Origin: Plasmodium brasilianum | Taxonomy: Eukaryota; Apicomplexa; Aconoidasida; Haemosporida; Plasmodiidae | DNA length: 64,000 nucleotides | Direction: 5' to 3' | Assembly: GCF_023973825.1 (NCBI RefSeq) | Contig: NC_090118.1 | Coordinates: 1,223,001-1,287,000, forward strand | Shown: one piece after another, positions 22,764 to 32,046 of the stretch | Layout of the letters: every line of letters starts with the position of its first letter | Position numbering within the stretch: the first letter of the stretch is position 1 | Made by a program: the position numbers and the translations under genes | Notes under the pieces: model-generated | The model's input: only the letters and a program-made list of their open reading frames with translations | Database searches by the model: none | Told to the model about the DNA's origin: nothing

Positions 22764-25700
22764 TTTATCATTCGTTTTACTATCATTCGTTTTACTATCA
22801 TTCGTTTTATTATCATTCGTTTTACTATCATTCGTTTTATTATCATTCGTTTTACTATCATTCGTATTATTATTGTTCTTTTTTTTTTTTTTTTTTTTTT
22901 TTTTGTTCTGGTTACTTCAACAAAAGAACAATCGGATCGCTCCGAGAAGTAAACAGAAAGATTCTCATCATGTGCATCTTCCCCGACTACACTTAAATAT
23001 TCGTTATCTGATTCGACATTGTTTTGAAAGAAGGATATATTATGATCACTTACTTTATCGTATTCACTGTTCGAAAATACCTTATTCACAAGATAGTATG
23101 ACATTTTAAAAAATTCATTGTAGCTAGTGTTTTTATCTTCTTTTAACATTGCTCTGTCCTTTTTGTTTTTACCCTTCCATTTGATTTTATCACACATATG
23201 TAATTCATTATCATTAAAACGATATGCCTCTTCTAATAAACGCTGATTTATAACATATGTACGGTTAGAAATGGACGAGTTATCTGTACTACTACTATTT
23301 ATATCATCACTGCGCTTACATCCACATCTCCTATGATGATAGCAATTACTTTTAATAGAAATATTATTTACTACATTACCTCGGTTGATCTGGTTTAAAG
23401 TACAATCCTCTCCCTTTTGGCAGTTTATCATACCGCTATAAATTAATTTGTCTTCACTATAATTCGATCTGCAGGAGCTTCGCATACATGTAGACGTTTT
23501 ATTCGCATTCACATGCCGCTTAATAGTTTTCCCTCGTTTGTGTGTTTGTACGAATGAGTTGGGTAATTCGTCATAATTTATTGCCTGTTCGTAACTTCTA
23601 ACCTGATCCCAAGATGTATCCTCATTATTTCCTATTCCTTCAACACATAGGGTTCCATCGTATTCTCCTCCACTATGGTTACCATTACTGCATTCCTTTT
23701 CAGCATGCGGTTTACAGCATTTACCAGGATGGGTATTTCCCTTATCTTTACAGTAGTAATCTAATCCTTTCTGTTTGAGAGTTATATATTTTTCCGAGGT
23801 TTTTACAGAGTCTGTATCCTTTAGGGGTACTACCTGATCTGCCAATTTATCATAACAAGTGCTGTTGTTTGTTCTTTCTTCATTAATTAATTTATGGGTA
23901 AATTTTCCTCCATTGTAATTATTTGGATGACTGATAATTAGGCATTCTAAATTAATGCATTCTGATAAATTTTGCTCCAAGTTACTGTTCAAATAATTAA
24001 TATCGTGCAGGTTATAATTAGGAACTTCGAGAGTGATGTGGGAATTTCTTTTTTTACCATCCTTTGGGTTATTGTTACTAATTTTGTTGTTCACCCTTGG
24101 TTCCGCTTCATTATTACTATTATTACTATTATTGGTTGAAGAACTAGTGGTAGTACTCGTGGTAGCATTAGCCGTAGCTGTGATGACCTCATTGTGGTGG
24201 GTTTGGAGAAATTTGATTGGCAGTTTACTATGAATATTACTGAAATTTTGATTTGTGTACGGGAGTACAGAACAACCATTACTTTGGAAGCTGCTACTTA
24301 CGCAGCTTTTACTTAGGCAATTTGTTCCTTTTGTATAGGCATTTCCATTTAAACGAGTATTTCCTTTTATGGAATCATTTCTTTTGATAACCCGTATGGA
24401 TGAGCCACGTTCGGACAGAGCATCTTTGTTGACATTCTCAAGGAGAGTGTTGTCTTTGGGATGTTGTAACAACAAATTTGTTCTATTTAAATTCCCATTT
24501 TGGTTGTTACTTATAATACTATTTGTTTGTTCATTTGCTTTTTTGAAATAGGGATCATGATTACTCCTGAGTTCATGCAATGTATTAGGTGAAGAATCGG
24601 TATGACAAATATTACAAACATTAGCATTATTCTGTTCATTGTTCGCACTGTTTGCACCGTTTCCATTGTTACCAATTTTGCAATAACGCACAGCTAGCAT
24701 CATCCACAAAATGGTCGGTAGACCACCCTGTTTCATAGATGGTAGTTTCCTAACCTTCAATAAATATTTTAATATCCTCATTACATTTTTTAAGTTTGGA
24801 AAATTTTCCAATATACTTAAAAAAAATTCCGTATGCTTCAAAGAATTGTTTGTATTAACGGATACATCACATACAATTTTATTTTTCTTAAGGGTTAAGA
24901 TGGGAACCCTTGCTGAATCTACTAGTTGCAGTTCAACGTTATTGAAGAAGGAAAATTCGAACCCATTGGTACCATAACTACTACATCCGCTACTGCCTTC
25001 AACGAAACCTTCTGTACAGTTATCACTTTGACTGCCTTTTCTTTTCTGGCTACTCGCTCGTTCATTATCACTCTTAGTTGTACCACTTCCACCATTTCGC
25101 TTCTTGACATCATTGATATAATTGTAAATATTGTGCAGAATAAATTTAGCATCGTACATATTGGTCTGAATTACAATGTCGAGATCACTAGTTTTTGAGT
25201 CTACTCCATATGCAGTTGAGCCGACTGTACAAATATTAATTTCACATTTAAATAAATGTTTTATTAACTTTGATAAAAATATAAAAATGCTTTGTTTCGT
25301 CAACTTAATATCTTTAGATGGCTTTACCCTTTTCAATAAATCAATTAGCTTGTTTTCTGTTTTGTATAATAGTAATATGATATCCTTTTTTTTTTTGTAG
25401 TCATTAACAGGAAAGCTCCTTCCCCTCCATTTTGTACTAACATCGTTACGTTCGCCATAAGCATCATTGGAATAGTTGTACTTAGAACTGCAGTTGCTAG
25501 TGGTGCAGTTGCTAGTGGCGTGATTACTACTAGCGTCTTCACTCTTATTATTGCTATATTTCACATCATCCCCATTACCTCCTCTCCTATCAGTATTAAT
25601 GCGGTTCAAGCTGGATGTACATTGATTTACCATAATGCACTTGCCCCTATTGCAGTTGTCGGTGGAACTGTTTATTCTTCCCCTGTTGTAAATATTTAAT

Positions 25701-26524
25701 GATGAGCTTCTTCCATTATTTGGTGTGGCTAAAAGTACGGGGAAACGTACTGGTAAGCATGTTATATGCATAATGGAATTTCCACAATGACTTGAACTGA
25801 TACAACTGAATTGCCTGTTCATTTGTTCTAACGAGTTATACTCCATATTAGAATTTTTTTTATTTTTTCTAAAACAAACATAGTTTTTTCTTTTTTTTTC
25901 ATTCATATAGCGGCTTTCCATTTTTTCATCCTCACTCAGAAGGGCTTCTTCTGTCTTCATTAAGCAGCTTCGAGTGTGTCTTTTATTTTTATTACTATTA
26001 CTATTATTTTTATTACTATTACTATTATTTTTATTACTATTATTATTATTTTTATTACTATTATTATTATTACTATTACTATTACTATTACTATTGCTAT
26101 TTTTATTTTTATTACTATTATTACTATTACTATTGCTATTTTTATTTTTATTTTTATTATTCAACTGGAGCTCCATTTTTTTCCTATACTGGAACTCCTC
26201 TGAATGAAAATTTTCCCCCTTTTCATTTTGGCCTTCCCCTTTGACAAGCTCTATATTATCAGAAGTAATTCTTTTTACACATTCTTTTGTTACATTATGC
26301 GAACGGGAAAATACAATAACCTCGTCATCATCACTACGATCCGAATTATGACAGTTAGTACCGTAGCACTTCTTTTTCCATAAAAAATTACTATCATTAG
26401 TGTTTCTTGTAAATAATTTATTACATTGCTTCCCCATAATGTTTTCCTCACTTGAAATGTATTTTTCATTTATTCCTACAATGGTGGAACTTTCCAGCTG
26501 ATCCTGCTTCTTATCCTCCTTGCT

Positions 26525-26564
<40 letters not shown>

Positions 26565-29500
26565 CTTGTTCTTTTTTTTTTCCAAGTTGTCCAATTCCTT
26601 TATGTAAAGACTCTCCTTCGACTTATCATAAGCACTGTGATCATCTTTTATTTTGTCTTTACCATTTTTTCCTATTAACGCTGCACTGTGGGTACACCTT
26701 TTCTCACTTGCTCCTTTTTCAATATCTCTTGAGGATTTGCTTTTCATATATGTACTTTGTATTCTTATACTACTCTTTGCACTATCCACGCTGTTTGTCC
26801 GTTCACATATATCTCTTTTGTTTTTCGTTACAACATTTCTATCTACATACTTGTAACTGCTATTTCTTTTGTTGTATGTATTGGTCGAAGAAGTCTTCTC
26901 AATATCATTTGCAAACGAAGCATATGCATCTTGACTGTATTCTTTTCTACTATTATTTGAATCATTTATGCAATCCGGAAGGGTCAAACGTTCCCTCCGT
27001 TCTTCATCCCTCTTATGATTTCCATCGCTATGACTGTTACTACGACTGTTACTACTACCATGCCCACCACTACTACAGTTACTGCCTCTATTAACAACGC
27101 TAATACTGTTTCTACCTTCTTCATTTCCATTTCCATTGTCAACACAGTAGATGCTGCTGTTCCCTGAATCCATATATCCATTAAAGGAATACGGCAATTC
27201 ATTGGTGTTTCCATATGGGTGCATTATTCCTATCGGTGCAGGGGGTACAGCGTAAGGGTGGTAGTACATATTATACGAACAGTTGTACAAAAGAGCATAA
27301 TCATTTAAAAATTGGTTATACGTAGAGGAATACATAATATTATAAGTGTTTGTGTTATTGTCATTTCTTTCCTTATTCATATTGTAAAATGTGTTGAACG
27401 TATTATTGTTACTGTTAAGATATACGTTCCAATTATGAAAATTTGCCATGGTATTCTTCATATATGATTCATCGAGAAGGGGTAGTTTATTTTTTTTTTT
27501 TAAAAAAAAGTTGTTTTGCTTCCTATCATTGTAATTAAAAGGATGGTTACTAAGCCCATAGTTTGAGTGTACTTTTTTTTTGTTATTCATGTGAAATTTT
27601 TTCGGATGGAAAAAATATATATGATCCTTCTTATCATGACTGCTGTTAGTGTGCATCCAGTTTGTGCTGTACATATTAACATTATTATAATTATTCCCAT
27701 TGTAATTGTAGTTACTCCCATTGTAATTGTAGTTACTCCCATTGTAATTGTAGTTACTCCCATTGTAATTGTAGTTACTCCCATTGTAATTGTAGTTACT
27801 CCCATTGTAACTGTAGTTATACCCAGTGGCACTGTGGTTATACCCTGTATCATTATAATTCCTTCTATACACGTTGTGATTATAAAAACAATTATCTCTA
27901 CTCACGTCATCTCTACTATAACAGCTGTGCTTGCTCCAGTTGTTGCTCCATCTGTTTCTGCCGCTGTTATTCCAGTTGCTAGTGTAATGGTTAACTTCCC
28001 TTCCGTAGTAATTACTCAGTTCATCATACACTTCTTGAGTACTTTTTTTATTTTTGAGAATACACACCTTGTTACCATTGCTCATGGAATTATAGACTCC
28101 AACGTTATGATATATATTGTCCTGTTCATTATTTCCAATATTTTTTCTTTTATTACGGAAATAATTGTAATTCATCATGTGCTCATTTGGATACTTCCTT
28201 GGGTTCGTGTTCATATACTTCTTATAATTTTCTGCATACTTGGGAAAGCTATCCAAATGATATTTTATTCCTCTTATGTCAAGTCCTACTACATCTTTTT
28301 CTTCTTCATTTATAAACCTGCTGTTGTGCACACCTGGGTATTCCTCACTCACGTCGTTCCTATGGTAGTAACTACAGTTATAGAAGTTGCTGCAGTTATC
28401 GAAGTTGTTGCAGTTCTCGAAGTTGCTGCAGTTCTCGAAGTTGCTGCAGTTCTCGAAGTTGCTGCAGTTATCGAAGTTGCTGCAGTTATCGAAGTTACTG
28501 CAGTTATTGTGGCCATAACTATTGTAAACATTTATATGATTGTTATAATGAGAGTTCGGGGAATCGTCATTATGAAAAAAGTTGTTACTGTGGGGGATAG
28601 TCCTAAAAGCACTATCCTCATCGTCGTCATTAGTACGTTCCACATTCGTGTTAACCGCATTTATGTTAACTTGATTTTTGTAATTACCCTTAGCACAACT
28701 TTCTGCATTTCCTGAAGCATGTGCATCCGTGCAACCACTCGCACTCAAAGCAGTAACATCATTTCTTATGTTCTTATGTTTTCCATGCATGTTATTGGGT
28801 GTTAAGTAGTTACTATTTGGTGGAATATAAACCCCCATCATCATCATCATCCTACTGTCATAATGTATATCCTTTTCTATATCTATATAATACTTATTTT
28901 TCCTATTATGCATGTAATATAAATTGTTAAGGTAGTTTGCATAATTTATACAAAACATATTATTATCATAATTGCATTTTATCATATTAATAAAATGATC
29001 ATTATTGTATGTGTACTTACCATCACTGTTCATTAACTGCTGCATGTTATAGTAATGAGTATAATTAAAGAACTCAAAATTTTCATAACGCCAGTTACGT
29101 TCTTTCCTTCTGTTCTTTGTATACTTTCCCTGTAATTTATTCATATGAAACATATTATTCAAGTAATTTTGATTCTTTAAACTATTCATGTTGTTCGTGG
29201 GTGTGTCAAACATTTCGCTAGTATTGTGAATCTCCGCTTTATCCTCTTGTGCTTTAGTTCTACAAACAACGGTACTACAACCCCTTCTGCTGCTTCTACA
29301 TTCCTCCATGCTGTTCCCATCCAAATTATGCATAGTGGCATAACCATTAACTGCAACTACTTTATCTATAACATTTGAAGACGCTTTCTTCTCATTATTC
29401 TTCTTTAAGTCGTGCACTTTATCTATACTAGTCATTCCGATATGATGATCACTGTATGCTGCTTCCTGTACCAAATTTGTTTTATTAACACTAGGATTTA

Positions 29501-31714
29501 TTTCACTCACGCAACAATACTTTCTAGAATACATTTTTGCAGATCTATGTTTAGGTAGCACACACTTATTAGCGACTAAGTATTCGTCACACTTTTCTTT
29601 ATCTAAATGATCATTAGGTTCATAATATTTAAAAGAATTGTTTACAGTAAGTTGATCATTTGTACATATGCTATTCATTTTGTTCGTGTGACTGCAGTTT
29701 TTCCTTCTTTTTCCTTCCGTTAACAATTCTACATTTTCTTTATTTTCTAGATTAACATCTGTTTGGTTCGTTATAAACTTTGCCTTCCCAATTTTAATAT
29801 CTGTGCTCTTCTGTTTTCCGTATAGTTCATATGTACGGCTATGGGGACTAATCTTGTCCGTGTTCCTCTTCATTGTACCCTCCTGGTAACTAATATTTAC
29901 AATTTTCATTTCTTTCAAATTTTTAACACTATCATTTGTTATCTTGTTTGATGTATCAACACTTGATTCGGCATTAGAGGGACCGTTCCCCTTTTTTACA
30001 TTGCTATTATCTTTTTCATATACAACATTACCATTTTCATTATTGCACATCTCACCATTTGCATTATCTCCATTATCATTACTCTTTTGACTAGTTCCCA
30101 TATCATTTGACAATTTTTCAACGAAGTTGGAAAGACCGTAATCGAAGTATATGATGGTATCTTCTTTTTTCTTATTTTTCTTATTTTTATTTTTTTTATT
30201 TTTTTTTTTTTCGTTACATTGGCTGTTTTGGCTGTTTTGGCTGTTTTGGCTGTTTTGGCTGTTTTGATTGTTTTGATTGTTTCTGCTTATGTTATTCTCC
30301 TCTTTGTTGTCCATATCCCTCACCATATTTGTATTATCATTATTACGATTATTACTATCATCATTATTATTATCATTTTTATCATCCTTCAAAGATGACA
30401 GTTTTTCTAAGCTAGCTGATTTGGCACGAATAACAGAAAGAGACTCTTTAGATGCAACAAACATTTTCTTTTCCTCATGAGTGTAATATGTATGTGTGTT
30501 ATGTTTCATTGAACAACTTGCAACAGAGTACTTTTCTTCATCTACATTCTTTAAGTTGTTTATTCCCCACTGGTTAGAACGAACAATGCTGCTCATGTTC
30601 GTAGTCTTATCTCTCTCTATGCAGTTTGAGAGGATGTTTCCTTTGTCCGTTAAGTTTTCACCTAAGCTTTCATGAACACCTTTACTTATACCTTTACCAG
30701 TGATTCTGCTTATGTCCATTTTTATCCGCTCATTTTTGCCTTTTTTGCCTTTTCTACTACCTACACTGGAAGAACCATTATTCCATCCTTTTCCCACTAC
30801 ATACTGTTCATTCCCATTTTGGATGTTTAAAAAAGCGTCCTTCTTTTCATTACAGTCATTCTTTGTGTATGCTTTATTTTCTTCTACATTTTGTTGAGTG
30901 CAAAGGGATGATTTTGCATTAGACAAGTTATTAAGCTCGCTCTTTTTTGAGATGTTATTTGTGTTATAGTAATTGCTGATATGTGTTCCTTCCTTATAAT
31001 TTTTTTTTTTCACTGAGTTTATTTCTTTTTCTGCTTTTCGTTCTCGACTAATTACTACTCTCATCTTGTTCATGATATCCTTACTTTGTTCCCTTAGCCC
31101 ATCAGTATAACTTCCTACTGGATCATCTTTAATGCTGCTCATATGTAATCTATCATCAGAGTTACCATGTTTACCATTACCCGAAAGAAGAGCCTCTCTT
31201 ATATCGTTGTTTAAGTTCTGTGCATACGTTAAATAAGCTGCTGGTGTAGATGAAATGTCCCACTGACTACTTCTATTTACTGCTGCGTGTGAAATGTGAG
31301 TCCTCTTCGAACGAGCGCTCGCTAAGTCCGCACTCGCTCTACTATTATTGTCATCATTATTATTATCATCATTATTATTATCATCATTATTATTACTAAG
31401 ATTATTATTACTATGATTATTATTACTAAGATTATTATTACTATGATTATTATTACTATGATTATTATTACTATGATTATTATTACTATGATTATTATTA
31501 CTAAGATTATTATTACTATGATTATTATTACTATGATTATTATTACTATGATTATTATTACTATGATTATTATTACTAAGATTATTATTACTATGATTAT
31601 TACTACTATCATTACTGACGTTTATTTTATCCCTAGTGTTATTGTCATTTACGTAATCGTTATAACCGCTTACAGCGTTAGAATTTTCTGTACATAATCT
31701 TTCTTTATCCGAGT

Positions 31715-31746
<32 letters not shown>

Positions 31747-32011
31747 GTTAACCTTTGAATTTCCTCTACCGCTATTAGCACATAAATTATTTTTCAAATT
31801 CGTAACATCTGTGTAATTGTATGTATCTCTTAACTGTGATTTATTCCTATTGCTATCCCTTTCACATAAATGGGAACCATGCTTTTTGGGTACACGGTTC
31901 GAAGTGTCGCTATGTTTGTTCATTTCATTTTTTATACTCCTTTCTAAGGTTCCCTTTGCTTTGTTTCTATAACTCTCATACATTTTTTCATTATTACTCT
32001 CTTTATGCAAA

Positions 32012-32046
<35 letters not shown>

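Noticed and set aside
27567..28715. 382-codon + strand hydrophobic ORF
   Set aside because: Opposite-strand shadow of the Asn/Tyr repeats; the Ile/Val-rich composition arises from reverse-complemented Asn codons and has no membrane-protein logic.
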